DNA of 64,000 nt, from assembly GCF_010015445.1 (NCBI RefSeq), contig NC_053114.1:23108579-23172578 (forward strand). The letters are read 5' to 3'. The DNA comes from Perca fluviatilis (lineage: Eukaryota > Chordata > Actinopteri > Perciformes > Percidae). The position numbers and the translations under genes are program-made. Under the pieces are notes generated by a model that worked only from the letters and a program-made list of their open reading frames with translations, made no database searches and was not told the origin of the DNA. This document shows, one piece after another, positions 37,848 to 51,329 of this stretch. Position 1 is the stretch's first letter. The number at the start of each line of letters is the position of its first letter.

Positions 37848-38039
37848 TGGTCGTGTGAAACCATTGCTTGGGCGATTCAGCGAGCTTGAAGCCCTGCTGT
37901 CTAACATGAACATTAAGCCAGGCAGCATTGATGCTGTCCTGTTGGATGCTGGCTGCTCCTCCATGCAGATGGATCAGGCAGAAAGAGGCTTCTCCCTCAG
38001 CAAGGATGGGCCCCTGGATATGAGAATGGATGAAGAGAG
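37848..38039 (+). CDS. mettl15: mettl15 coding exon: catalytic D-x-G-C-S-S region
   Basis: Continues the methyltransferase for 192 bases (residues 46-109 of the visible protein, plus two bases). It contains [17 protein letters not shown] and DGPLDMRMD, all hallmark RsmH/METTL15 blocks that shape the SAM pocket and the cytidine site. At the third position of LLDxG the family normally has Leu (DLG); here the codon is GCT, giving Ala80. The acceptor is TTTCTCCAG and the donor GTAAGT. The exon joins upstream by completing Ser46 (TC|T) and downstream by splitting Arg110 (AG|G). An apparent frame that starts earlier, at 37807, is intronic read-through. Confidence 0.97.
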
Positions 38040-39599
<1,560 letters not shown>

Positions 39600-39778
39600 G
39601 TACCCCGACATGCCCTGCGCTGCTGACGTTGTGAATACCTTAGATCAACAGGCACTTGCATCCATCCTCACTGCATATGGGGAAGAAAGACACGCCAGGA
39701 AAATAGCTTCAACCATTGTGGAGGCACGCCGTGTCAGCCCCATCACCCGGACACAGCAGCTGGCCAGCGTGGTCGCAG
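39600..39778 (+). CDS. mettl15: mettl15 coding exon
   Basis: 179 bases coding for residues 110 (completed) to 169 plus one base. It carries YPDMPCAADVVNTLDQQALASIL, AYGEERHARKIASTIVEAR and PITRTQQLASVVAG, all conserved in METTL15 and in bacterial RsmH (the tryptophan-poor helical insert domain and return to the Rossmann fold). The acceptor is GCGTAG. The donor reads GCAG|GTAGCT, weaker than the GTAAGT donors of the two preceding introns. Reading through it adds only a few residues before an in-frame TAG at 39784-39786. The next exon supplies GA to complete Gly170. Confidence 0.96.
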
Positions 39779-40608
39779 GTAGCTAGACACTGTCCTGATA
39801 AATTCCCCGCAGAATTCTGGAGGTTGCGAGGGAAAATAAAACATGAGTGGAGTTATTAAGGCTGTCTCCCGGTGGGATGTATTTGCCTCAGAAAATCATG
39901 TTTACTGCGACCTCAGTCATTATCCTGCCTTTGTTTTGGGTACCTTTCTTCTGCACCTTCCTTTGAGAGAGTTGAGACAAAGACAGTGCTGGAGGTGGCT
40001 GCAACAGAATGTGGCTAATGCCTTGAAAACAAACAGCAGCTCACACACAGTAACCCATCTCTCTCTCCTTCCATGTTGCTGTTTTGCTTTATTTTTCCCT
40101 TCTTTTCCCCCATTTCTCTGCTCACAAATATGCTCACACACTTGTGCATAAAGCTGGGATTACATTGTTTGTCTTCCCTGATTGTTTTTTTTTTAAGCCG
40201 TATGCCTTCAGATTTGAGCTGCTGAACAAGTGAGATGTCATTTCAATAGTTATTGCAGTGGTATTGAGTAGTATGTGCGTCAGTGTCACCCTGGGAGAAC
40301 AGGTGTAAGTGAGAGCAGCTGTTTGATCTTTTTTGAAGAGCAAAGTGAGTCACCACCAATGTTTATTTGGAACAATGCAAGAAGTTTTGATTTAAGAAAG
40401 TTCCATCGGGGCTCTATGAACAGTTGTTGTTGATCTTGACAGGAAAATATTTAAGTCACAGGAGAAATGACGAGGATGGAAGGGAGCCGTTTGATCAGAA
40501 ATTATATTGCATATAATATGTATTTTGGTCGCACTTTCTCTTTCTCCTGATTATTTTGATCTTTTTACAGTTATCTTACACATTGTACAGCAGTAAACGG
40601 CTAAACAG

Positions 40609-40864
40609 GGCCGGCTGTGTCTCAGGTGGTCGAGCGGTCATCTACCAATTGGAAGGTCGGTGGTTCGATCTCTGGCCCTGCAATCCCATGTCGAAGTGTC
40701 CCTGGGCAAGACAATACACCCAGAATGTGTGTGCATGTTTATCTGATGAGCAGGTGGCACCTTGTATGGCAGACTAGGCCACCAGTGTATAATTGTGTGT
40801 TTGAATGGTGAATGGTGCCTGTACAGTGTAAAAGCGCTATATAAATGCAGTCCATCCATCCATT
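40609..40864 (+). mobile_element. tRNA-derived SINE (second family), plus strand
   Basis: The tRNA-like head has an A-box region GTGTCTCAGGTGGTCGAGC and a B box GGTTCGATCTC (about 40662-40672). The body has GTGTCCCTGGGCAAGACA, and the 3' end is AGCGCTATATAAATGCAGTC followed by (CATC)n. This is a head-body-tail layout typical of fish SINEs and distinct from the family at 8222 and 29528. Confidence 0.88.
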
Positions 40865-42458
40865 TAAATGTTTTAAAATGCTGAATTTTCCACATGAAAA
40901 TAACAAATAGTGCAGCAAATAATGTGTTTTATTTTTCATTTAAGTTGGTTGCATCAGCATCCACTACCTTTTTCCTTGATTCATTATTTGAATTAAATTG
41001 TACAGGAATATAAAAATTCTGCATTTAGTCATGTACAGAAACATGGCTGTGTGAATGAGCGGGGTTTTGGAGTTGTATTCAGTTACTTTTCCAAATATTT
41101 ATTAGTTTTTAGAATCCACATGAACCACTCTTCACATCTGCATGAATTAAACCGCACAGTTTTAAAGCTGGTTTACCTGGATTTACTCCCGTTATTTCCT
41201 TCTTCCAAAACAGTGGTGAAGAACAGCATGAATAAATGCCAGGAGTTGAGTTTTCATTCAAATAGAATTATGACTGGTGTATTAACTGCATGCCAAATTA
41301 ATCAGAGCACACAAGGCCAAATTGCCTCCTAAGTTACCATATGACTGGTTGCTGACACAGCTAAAACAATGTAGCATTTAAAGGGATATTTTTTAGCAGT
41401 GCTCACTCCTAATAAAACGCACTGGGGTTACATTACATAACTTGTCTTTGAGCAAAATTTATTTAAAATATGAGCCGTTTCGTATATTGATTCCAAAGCT
41501 TCTTGTATCTGTAGACTTTCAACAACTCCTGTAGTCCCAGGCTGTCTCCAGTTGGGATTCATGTATATTTGACACAGTCGTTGTCAACTGTATATCCAGT
41601 ATCTTGTAAACACCAATGTCCCAAGGAGGTCCGTTGATATTGGACGATTCTGCAAGACACAATTTGCGTCCAGTACCAACGTGCATTGCAGTGTGACGTT
41701 TATGTTGTATTGCTAGGGGAAATGGTGTGAAGGTTAGGGTAGTGGATGGGTGGATCATATTTATAAAGCTAATTCTAGTTAATTACTTTTGTCCGCTACG
41801 TGTTTGTCTACATTGGCATTTTTATGTTATATACTCTGAGGCACTTTGTAAATTCTGTTTTAGTATGAGCTCTATAAATCATTGATGACTTTTCTGACAT
41901 TTAACAATAACGAGTGAGAGATCACTGCCAGATGCTTTACAAGTTAATGTGATAATAACGGCTCTACAATAGCCACAGCTGTGCGTACTGGCCTCGTTGT
42001 GCAAGTGCGGCCTGTTTAATGATTAAAACATGGCGTTATTTTACAGACAAGTTTTAGTTGACAACCTACAGAGTGTTATGTGTCTTGCTTCTGGGTGGGA
42101 GGGGTGTTTTCCTTTTATGTGCTAATGGAATCAAGACGGCCACCAAAAGTGACCTAGAAATTTAGCATAAAGACACATTTATATGGCAGAGGCAGCCATG
42201 GTGACACAACCACGTCATACATCTGTGATGGTAACAGAAAAATCCCGCAGCCATTAACATTTTTTTTTTGTTAAAGGTATTTTAAGAGAGACTCTGAAAT
42301 GGAAATACAGTAGAATTCTACCCAACATGTAAATTGAAAGTTTACTTTGCTAAATTCTGACAACAAGAGTCAAGTGAGCTACATTTAGGTAAATTACAGC
42401 ACCAAATGCATTCAACACAACAACCCAATAAATGGCATAATCACTCTGTATTTAACTA

Positions 42459-42483
42459 TGTGTGTGTGTGTGTGTGTGTGTGT
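42459..42483. repeat. (TG)n microsatellite next to a G run
   Basis: About 12 TG units, followed by CCGGGGGGGGAG. Confidence 0.95.
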
Positions 42484-43037
42484 AGCCGGGGGGGGAGACA
42501 TGGATGCATTGATTTAGAGACGCCAACAAGGTGTTTAACGTTAATTTTGACCTAGAGCAACAACAGTAAAACACAGGTGGTGATTTACTTGAATTAATTC
42601 AACATTACCATTCACTGCCAGTTTGAAATGCATTTAGAAAAGCTCAACCTGTTGCAGAGTTCCACAAAATGGCAACAAAAGAAAGCACCCGGTTTTCTAT
42701 TTTGAAATAGAGTCCTGTCTCTAAAATGTGTGATGAATATAAATGTTGTTACTTTGGACTAAGTTGCACAACATACCAAAATGTCTTTGATAAGCTAATA
42801 TCGGCTCATTGCTGATTTGTAGTTTTTGGCACTTTTCTTGTCATTTTGCTTTTTAAATGTACAGAAATGTGTTAAGTGCACATAGAGGTGTGGTTTTCAG
42901 TCCGTAAGGACACAGGAGTCAATGGTACAAATACTTCTTTTAAATAAAGCGTTAAATTATTGCATGATTAACTAGCTCAGTGGGCTGTTGTGGCTGGCTA
43001 GCAGTAACATATTTCCAGTGAGATGGCATGTTACCAG

Positions 43038-44341
43038 CATTCTTGTATAAAGTACTAGTAAGCAATACTTGAGTACAAGTTACCAGAAAATGACTTTGGT
43101 AGAAGTTAGTCACCTTTTAGAATATTACTCAAGTTAAAGTCTTAAGGTATCTGATTTTTACTTTACTTAAAGTGCTCATATTATGCTCATTTTCAGGTTC
43201 ATAATTGTATTAAGAGGTTGTACCAGAATAGGTTAATGTGGATTAATTTTCAAAAAACACTATATTTTTGTTCTACTGCACATTGCTGCAGCTCATCTTT
43301 TCACCCTGTGTGTTGAGCTCTCTGTTTTAGCTACAGAGTGAGACCTCTCACTTCTGTAGATCTTTGTTGGGAGTCGCACATGCGCAGGAGCTAGGTAAGG
43401 ACAGCTAGCCATTAAGAAGCAGAGTATGAGGGTGTGCCACGCTAGCAGCTAGGCGAGCATTATAACGTGTTACAAAGTGAAGCACGTTCGTCACGAAAGA
43501 AAGGCTGGACTACAACAGAGCTGTTTGGAGCAGTTTGTGAACAGTGTTTTCTGTTGGAGATGGTAAGTCCCTTTGGGGGGGACTTTGGGCTTTTCCACTT
43601 TGTAAACCTATAACCTGCACAAAAAAGTTATATAACACAATAAAGGAAAGGGAAAAAGCAAAAAGCATAATATGAGCACTTTAAGTATCAAAAGTCATTT
43701 TCTTATATTAAATGTACTTAAGTACTAGAAGAAAAGAAAAAACACTTTGATTATGAACTTTATTGTTGCTTCCTGTTAGTAAAGCATAATATTCAGGGTT
43801 TCCACTCCTTCTTAAACATCTAATTTAAAGTCTGACATCAACACAGAGAAAAACTGAAACAGAATTTTCATTTTTTTTTTTTTGTGAGGAAGAATCTTGC
43901 ACTCCAGCATATGAAAACATTTCTTGCAAATACCGGCACAGGTGTGTAACCTTATCTTCCCCACTGTCGCCGAGGTGGTCATTGTCTGTTACGTTGGCGG
44001 GAGAGCCTGCAGCAGGTGTTTCCATGACGCTATTCATTATTATGCTTCCTCCTCGTCTTCTTTAGTTTTGGCGCTTGGCAACAAACCGGAGTCACCAGTC
44101 ACCAACTGGAATGGAGCGAGCATTAACTTGCAATCTAGGAGCATTGATTCGCCAGCTCTTTTTGCCGTCTAACGAATGTCTTCTGATGTTATTTTGTAGC
44201 AATGAGTAGAAAAGACGCTTAGGGGAAATGTAGTGAAGTAAAAGTTTCCAGAAATGTAAATAAAAAAGTAAGTATAGACACGAGAAAATACTACTTCAGT
44301 ACAGTAACAAATTATTTGTACTTCGTTACATTACAACACTG
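43038..44341. mobile_element. hAT-type element with perfect 8-bp target duplication
   Basis: It is flanked by GTTACCAG at 43030-43037 and 44342-44349. The right end, read inward, is CAGTGTTGTAATGTAACG; the left end is CATTCTTGTATAAAG, a decayed version. It is 1304 bp long, of which 518 bp is a later TTAA insertion (43167-43684). The remaining body carries an Arg/Ser-coding-like GC-richer centre (43960-44170), but no transposase motif. Non-autonomous. Confidence 0.87.
43167..43684. mobile_element. TTAA-target MITE nested in the hAT-type element
   Basis: It begins TTAAAGTGCTCATATTATGC, and the reverse complement of its right end is identical for those 20 bases. TTAA is present at both borders (43167-43170 and 43681-43684). 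Joining the flanks at one TTAA restores the 'actttacttaagtatcaaaag' type wording of the host repeat, so the TTAA duplication is real. Non-coding, 518 bp including both TTAA. Confidence 0.9.
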
Positions 44342-45907
44342 GTTACCAGCTTGCTCACTAGCTACAGCAGCTAGCCCCACAAGTTGTACTGCGTCACCAA
44401 GCTTCCAGCACCACGTGTAAATTAATTAGACTGTTAGACTGACTCAACTCTTTGGTGTGAAAAAGCGCTTACTTTTGTTTCTCAACAGTCCAACAGTGTC
44501 TCAGTCAATGTCTGGCTCAAATTGAAAAATTTCAACTTGAGCAAATACATCATCTCATCTGTGGTGTCACCTCAAACAAAGTCCTGTCAATGTTCTCCTG
44601 TTCCACTTATTCTTTTGTTGTGAACAAACTGCTACTTTTTGTTTGGCCAGTAACCCCGAAAGCATCAAACACTGTTGTCCAAATATCTTATTGTGGGATG
44701 TAGTTGTGCTTTTGCTTTTGTTGGTAAAACATCAAATATAGCAAATTAAGATAAAACATAACACAAAGGTACAGCACAGCTTTGATGCTAATTTTGTCAT
44801 ATGTAATACACTGACAGTGTTCACACCTGATTTCCCCTTTATGTTCACATGTTAATCTCTTCTTTTCTCCATGGATCTGTCTGTAGGACTTTTGAAAGAT
44901 GAAGTAGATAGAGAGCACATGGCTTGGTGAGGCCGGAGCAGGGCTGGTCCTTGCAGCGCAGGCATTGTATTGATTGCAGTGTGAGTCACACCTTGGGCTG
45001 TTTAGTGCAGGCGGAGAGAAATGCCACATCACTCACTTCTCTATTTATTGCAGTTTCTCTTTAGGTCTATATAAGTGTCTTATTGTTAATTTGTCGTCTG
45101 TGTGGGGGTTATGAGTTGGTCAAGGTGGAATCAACTCTTCACATGTATTGACAAAAAGCCAATGTTTTGTTTCCCAACTTTAATATGCAGCATATGTTTT
45201 AATTATCCGCCTCTAAAAAGGAAGGTGTAAATTGTTCAGGAGTAATGAAGAGGAAGTTTGTGGTGGGGGAGAGAAACATGAATCACTTTCACTGCACCAG
45301 CGAGACAGCAATAAATAAAAAAAACAAACAAACACAATTGTTATTTTTAAACAGAAATCATGGCCTTGTCAAGTAGTCGTTTTGTGCTCAGTAAGATTTT
45401 ACTTGAACTTGGCGTTCAGTGAACTGAGAGATCGTGAGAGGCATTTGGCGGCATTTACCTCGGTATTTTAGTGACACATCAGCCATATCAACCATATCAA
45501 CACCATCTCCACCCTCCATCTGCTTCGCACGGAGCCTCTGATGGCCCTGCCGCTCAGTTCTGCTGCAGCTCTCTCTCCACTGCTTACAGTGGCTCGTATG
45601 TATTTTGCAGTAAGCTAGATTTTTATGCTACGTCAATACTTTTTTTTTTTTCTAAATGTAATGACTCCTCTTGCATTAATAATATAAGGCAGCCAACTAT
45701 GTCTGATGATTCTCAGTCAACCAGAAGATAGCATATAAATCAGTGGCATGGTTGATTCAAGAGGCTTCTTTTATTTTCCTGACTGGTGGTGATTGCAGGC
45801 ATCTCAACCTCTTTTGTGTTATTCACACACTCATAATGCCTGTGGGTTGTTGAGGTGATTGATGAACCGTCAGGACACAAGGGTATTTTGAGTCACAAGA
45901 ATCCAGG

Positions 45908-46147
45908 TATAGACCTTTTTCACGGCAGACATGTTGACATGTCATAGTAGGAAAAGCACAGGTGTATTCAAAACCATTAATGCTGTCTGCATTCCACTTA
46001 GGAGAGGCCCTGGTATTGTGCATGCTGACTCACTGAAATAGCTTACTGGGACACTTGATGGAATTGAGCCATCGTTAAGGTTATCAATTTCAGCTGTGCT
46101 TTTCCTACTATGACAAGTCAAAATGTCTGCTGTGAAAAAGGTCCATA
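45908..46147. mobile_element. 240-bp MITE with about 60-bp inverted repeats
   Basis: The left arm starts TATAGACCTTTTTCAC, and the reverse complement of the right arm starts TATGGACCTTTTTCAC. Both continue with GTCATAGTAGGAAAAGCACA. Terminal TA is consistent with a TA-target superfamily. Non-coding. Confidence 0.85.
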
Positions 46148-46954
46148 GTTGGTGGTGTGGTTGCGCATAAGTGGTGTAGCTGTCCCCCACTGTGTTCACG
46201 GATGGTTGTTTAGGTTTGACACAGATGGCCTCCTTCACTCCTCCTTCAGACAATATCTCGTCTGTCCAAAATGTGTTGCTGAACTCACAGTACTGTCACT
46301 TGTGTAGACTGTGTAGTCCTGACCTGAAGAGTTGAACCTCTTGAGCTTGTTCAGTAGTTGTTTTGTCTCTGTGCATTCCTCACTGCGTGCTGTATGTATT
46401 ATATTGCCCTTCTGATGTCCTGTGACAACGATGCATGGTTAAGGTTTGGGAAAGATTGAGGTTATGGGCAGTTAGGAAAAGTACTGTACATGATCATGGT
46501 TAAAAAAAGCCAACATAAATGTTTGGTCTGAAACTGGTTGTGAACATAAAAGTCACAAATGCTGCCAACCACATATGCTGTAAGTCCAATACTGGGTCAC
46601 GGTGCATGGTTTTGAATTGAATTTCTGTCTCAGGATGCAGTCAGACTGGATTTCACTTGTCAAAATTTACTCCAATGCGAGACACAAAATAGCATGCTTA
46701 GGGTTGTTAGCATTGGACGTTGGAGAGTTTTGCGATTTCGTGTGATAAAGTTCAATCAGATTGAACTGAGCGAAGTGAAAAAGATGGGTGAATTTGTCCT
46801 GGAAGAGAATACGTCTGGCTCATCATAGAAATTAATGGGGAGTGAAATCCGATATGATTGCCCCTTTAGTATGTTGCTGGGTTAATAAAACGCAGAGATG
46901 CAGTTTTTACTAAAGAGTTGGTAAAATACTCCAGACTACCACACCTAAGGGACT

Positions 46955-47280
46955 AGGGCTGCAACTAGTGATTATTTTCATCATCGCTTAGACTGTAAAA
47001 TATCAGGAAATAGTGAAAAAAAATGCCCATTGCAATTTACTAAGGTCCAAGATAATGTCATCAAATTGTTTGTTTTGTCGTACCAACAGCCCATATTACA
47101 AAGACATTCAGTTCATGGTGACATGAGATAAAGTAAAGCAGCAAATCCATAAGAAGCTGTAACCATTAAATATTTGGCATTTTTGCTTAAACAATTACTT
47201 AAATGATAAATCGATTCTCTAAGTAGTTGAACTCTCTGTTGATGGCCTAGTCGATTAATCGACTTATCGCTGTAACCTTA
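46955..47280 (+). repeat. hAT-like MITE family C, copy 1
   Basis: It starts AGGGCTGCAACTAGTGATTA, then TGTAAAATATCAGGAAATAG, TTTGGCATTTTTGCTTAAAC, and ends GTCGATTAATCGACTTATCG. This order matches an abundant fish repeat from memory, and the copies at 54240-54530 and 63097-63430 in reverse. It ends about 260 bases before the last mettl15 exon. Confidence 0.75.
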
Positions 47281-47541
47281 AAGTGGCCACGCTCATCTCA
47301 CTTCATTCATCTGCCCCTCTTGGTCTCCTGCAATCTTGCTTGTGTTTAGGTCTCATTTTCTTTTCTCAGTTTCTTTAAAGCTGTAAAAATTCTCGTTCAC
47401 ATTTTTCCAAAAAAATTTTTGCCTTCTGTTTTATTCTTTTCATATGCAAATAAAACAACTGTAAAAATACAGTAATAACAAAATATTGTAGTGGATTAGA
47501 TTTACGAGATCCACTCACTGGGATTATGTCTTTGTCTCTAG

Positions 47542-47972
47542 GATCGTTTCCTGCAGCTGTCGTCTATGCACGCAAGGACCGCCTCCATCGACCTGCACAC
47601 GTGGCCACTAAGACTTTCCAAGCTCTGCGTATCTTTGTGAATGATGAGCTGAACGAACTACATGCTGGGCTGCGTGCTGCCCGGGCGGCACTGACACCTG
47701 GAGGACGTCTGTGCGTGATCACCTTTCATTCACTAGAAGACAGGCTGGTCAAACGTTTCCTCCAGGGAGATGACTTGTCTAATCTAGATCGGTATCACTT
47801 CAGCCCGAGAAAGCAAGGCACCGGGAAGGAAAAACTGGTGGATGAAAAAAGAGATGGTGGAAGCGTTTATTGGCTTCCTCTGCGAAGAAAAGTGATCGCC
47901 CCAGAAAAGTACGACGTAAAAGAGAATCCTCGAGGACGCTCCGCTAAACTGAGGGCGGCACTCAGACGTTAA
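47542..47972 (+). CDS. mettl15: mettl15 last coding exon with stop codon
   Basis: Codes for residues 170 (completed) to 312 and ends at TAA 47970-47972. It holds the C-terminal Rossmann part: [52 protein letters not shown] and the closing [15 protein letters not shown], all RsmH-family signatures. The insert between KRF and NPRG (about 70 residues, basic and acidic, poorly conserved) is of the length expected for METTL15. The acceptor is TTTGTCTCTAG. The apparent open frame starting at ATG 47526 is intron read-through. Together the four exons give about three quarters of a protein that is roughly 400 residues in human. Confidence 0.97.
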
Positions 47973-50200
47973 TTATGTGACCTCAGTTATGAAATAACAG
48001 GAAATCTCTCTTTTCATCCAAACATTTGAGCTGTTTTACAGCCAGAGTAAGTCATACTTAAAGCAAGTTTGGCAAAGGGTGTCGATGCAGTTACATAATA
48101 ACTCTCCACTGTATTTGTCTGCTGTGGATGCTATTTTTCTTTTTTCTCATTAAATTGTTCCATAGAACACAATTGGTGGGAAGCCAATGAGGGTTGTCGT
48201 CCTTGATGCTGCATCAGTGGTTGGCTTGGGCACTGCACATTGAAGAGGGAACTCTGGGTAAGAGACAGAATGAATCTCCCACACAATATTCCCGCTGGTT
48301 GGATTTTTTTATATTTTTTCATTGACCGGTGAAAAAAATTATTGGCGGCACCGTGCGTCACAAATTTTGCAAATGTCTACAGTAGTTAGCAGTGACAAAG
48401 ACTTTTCAGACTTTCCAAATTGGGATAAAAACAGGCATCAAATACAAAGAAATGTATGTATATATGTAACTAAGTAATCTAAACTCAAAGGTCCACTCAC
48501 AAGCTTTCACTTTGATCTTAATGTCAATTCAATGAGCGAATCAGGCTGGTTCATGTGTCGTCTAGGACCTTTGGTCATGTAATATTACATTGTTCCACAT
48601 TCCTGATTCAGCTCCATTCACTGAATGAAGATGTGTAAGATGTGGTTAAGGGCTCTGAAAGCTAGTAAGCGGCCCTTTGATTCAAGCTAATTTTTGCTAT
48701 ATAAACTGTTCCCAAAGGTCGAGAATGAATATGCAATTATGAATTAAATGAAGATACAATACTAATTAGAAACAGCTGATTATGTTTAATTTAATATATA
48801 TGCTTAATTTTTGGCTTTCAGAAGAAAAACATCTAATTGAATTAAGAGGTTTTCACTTCAATATCACTGGTGGGCAGCAGTCTGTCTTTCACCTTGCCCT
48901 AGCACTGATAAACCTGCCCAAACGCAAGTGAGAACAGCTGGTTAAAGTTTGAAGTGAAACTTTTTATACCCAAGTAAAACTATGTGACGTTTGTGTTGTT
49001 CGCCTTTTATATTATAAAATGTACAGAAAAGTTGTTTTTTATTATTATTATTATTTTACACCTCTAGTTTGATACAGCACTGTTATGATCCTGTACAGTA
49101 CTGTATTTGAGTTTGAGTGATGAATTTAACCATCTGGGGTCCGAGGGTGTTTTCAGACACACAAATGATTTTGGCATGTTCTGATGTTGTTGAACATCTC
49201 TAAGCAGTATTTTCAAAGTACCATTATTTTTGTTTGTATTCAGTACAAGTTCAGCTACAATAATGTCTAAGTAGAATGAATTTCATGATTGTACCTTTGT
49301 TTTAAACTTCAGGGTTTTTTTTGTGTGCTATTCGAAAAAAAGGGTATTTCCTTGCATTGCCCATGTTTGACTGCATATTTGGTGGTTATTGCAGCAATAT
49401 ATCTCAACATATAACATAAAAAACACCTTTTCTAATTGACGTCTGTATTTCCCCTGAACCTTGCTTGATGAGTCGCTCAAGTAAAACTCTACTGTACCAT
49501 ATGAATCAGTAATGCCACTAAATACTGAATGACGCAAGTGTCAGAAGTGGTGCTAAATGAGCTAGGTGGTTGTTCTTGATCATTCTCTCACCTTCAACTG
49601 TAAGTAGAGGAGTTGGTTTGATCTTTACTATTTGGCTTTGACTAATTGTAATTACTCCATCAAGATTATTAACACTTTTTTCGTCTGTCTCAGTTTACTG
49701 CACTCTAAATATACCCTTCTTATTACCTTGGAAACTAAATGGTGCAAGTTACATTTAACTGTGTCTAAAATTATATGCTGTTTTAATCTAATATGAAATG
49801 ATGCCATATCGTTTGAATGCACCTCCCTTTTGACATCAGTGGATGTGGAATATGTCTCGGTTTTATATCTGAATCACACTTTTTACCATTTATGGTAAGA
49901 ATATGTTACTCACGACTGCATTTCACACTGATGCGTTGAAGTGTTAATATAAATAGAAAAGAATAAAGCAACATGGGAGAGATGTAAATTTTTTAAGAGA
50001 ACATATTCACTGGAAATGGGATTTCTTCTGACAAGATTGTCCTTCACATTTTTAAGTGGCCTTTTATAATGTCGCCATTTTACGTACTGTAGTCAAGTAC
50101 TGCAGGCAAAGTGGAACTCCGCTGATTTTACACAGGAAAGTCTGTTTACAGGTCTTGGGGAGTACGACTACATATGTGAATAAAGTAGTTTGAAGACTTT
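47973..50200 (+). other. mettl15: Probable mettl15 3'UTR and polyadenylation region
   Basis: AT-rich non-coding DNA after the stop. Candidate poly(A) signals are ATTAAA at 48149-48154, AATAAA at 49962-49967 and AATAAA at 50179-50184. The last is followed within 30 bases by a T/GT-rich stretch (TTTTTTGTTTTC), as expected of a cleavage site. The actual site used cannot be told from sequence. Confidence 0.5.
50179..50184 (+). terminator. Candidate polyadenylation signal AATAAA
   Basis: Canonical hexamer with a downstream T/GT-rich element at about 50198-50212. It lies 2.2 kb after the mettl15 stop. Alternatives are 48149-48154 and 49962-49967. Confidence 0.35.
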
Positions 50201-50789
50201 TTTGTTTTCAGAGAAAGCTGTACGAAATCTGATATATTGTCTCAAGTGATGTCACTTGAGTCAAAAAGGTCAGAGAAAAATCTGTTGGTGTTAAATCAAG
50301 CAGAAGTGAGACCTCTGTAGCTGCTCCTCATCTCTGCTCGAGGCAGAAAAGTTGCAATTTTTTTGTTTTGGGGAGAATAATTATTACTATTAATTAACTA
50401 CTCTGGGCTGAGATTTCCTAGGAACCTTACCAAAAAGGGTCAGGATGCTGCCAATGTTGGTATAATATGAAAATGGCTGGTGGATTTAAGACAAAAAAAA
50501 AAAAATGTATTGAATGAATCAAATATGAACATATCTGTCACTGTCAGTGGCTTGTTGATCTTTACAGTTAGTTCATTTCCTATCCTGGCCACACACACAT
50601 TCATACGGTTTGATAAAGTATTATTATTGGATTTAAACTTTTCATTGTACTTACAATAACGAGCATCGCTGTCCTCAGTATAGGTCATTGTCAGTCGCGG
50701 GGGAAATATAGCAGCAGCCCCGCCCACTGCAGAGAGCCGGCATTATTCAAACAGCAGCCGCTTCAGTGACTTTATAGTGAAAAAATGTT

Positions 50790-51329
50790 ATGGCCGGGAC
50801 ACACAGGGCCGATAATCGGTCGTTGGACAGTCTGGCGAGGTCAGTGACTCGAATCTGTTCGGCGTGTGCCGTGCCGTCATCAGTCTGGGGGACTGTCGGC
50901 GTTCATTTTGGCCGACCTGACATGTTCAGTCGGCGGCATGGCAGTCGGGACTCACCCGGAAATGGCGAGCAGAATGAAGACAGATTCAACAACTGCATGC
51001 ATTATTTCTCGCTTAAAATGTTTTCAGAAACATGTTTCAGTGAACTATTTCAGTACAATATGAGATCGTATTCTGAACGAGCCGCCATGACAGTCTGGCT
51101 TTGAATTTCCAGAGAAAACAAACCCATGTGACACATTCGTCCAATCAGCTGCCGGTTTTCATTTCTTGGGTGACACTACAGAGTAGCGCCGCCTGCTGCT
51201 ATGGAGACGTATTACGTTTCTCAAGTCGGTGTCGCCTCAGTGTGTTCTGAGGCAGTTTTTTGGACCTTGGGGACCCGACTGGCTTTTCTGCCGAGGGTCG
51301 GCCGTCTGGTTGGTGTGTACCGGCTATTA
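50790..51329. mobile_element. CpG-rich MITE family B, copy 2
   Basis: The left end is ATGGCCGGGACACACAGGGC; the reverse complement of the right end is ATAGCCGGTACACACCAACC. The body GGACAGTCTGGCGAGGTCAG matches 26641-27209, and it contains core copy 3 (50970-51155). It is CG-rich relative to its flanks and non-coding. The terminal bases differ from copy 1, so the exact family boundaries need an alignment. Confidence 0.78.
50970..51155 (+). repeat. Shared transposon core, copy 3
   Basis: From GAATGAAGACAGATTCAACA through CGAGCCGCCATGACAGTCTG to CCAATCAGCTGCC, this tracks 7752-7921 closely, even though the outer ends of the two elements differ. Confidence 0.75.

Larger units (their letters stand above)
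39779..47541 (+). other. mettl15: mettl15 intron, 7.8 kb
   Basis: It has a GTAGCT donor and a TGTCTCTAG acceptor. Contents, listed separately, are a tRNA-derived SINE, a TG microsatellite, a 1.3-kb hAT-type element with a nested TTAA element, a 240-bp MITE and a degenerate hAT-like repeat close to the last exon. 41378-41760 starts TTAAAGGGATA but has no matching right end, so I left it unassigned. No other gene was recognised. Confidence 0.85.

Noticed and set aside
40609..40680. Possible serine-type tRNA gene
   Set aside because: The head is joined to a typical SINE body and a (CATC)n tail.
47526..47541. In-frame ATG before the last mettl15 exon
   Set aside because: It sits inside the polypyrimidine tract and acceptor, and the upstream exon supplies the correct phase.
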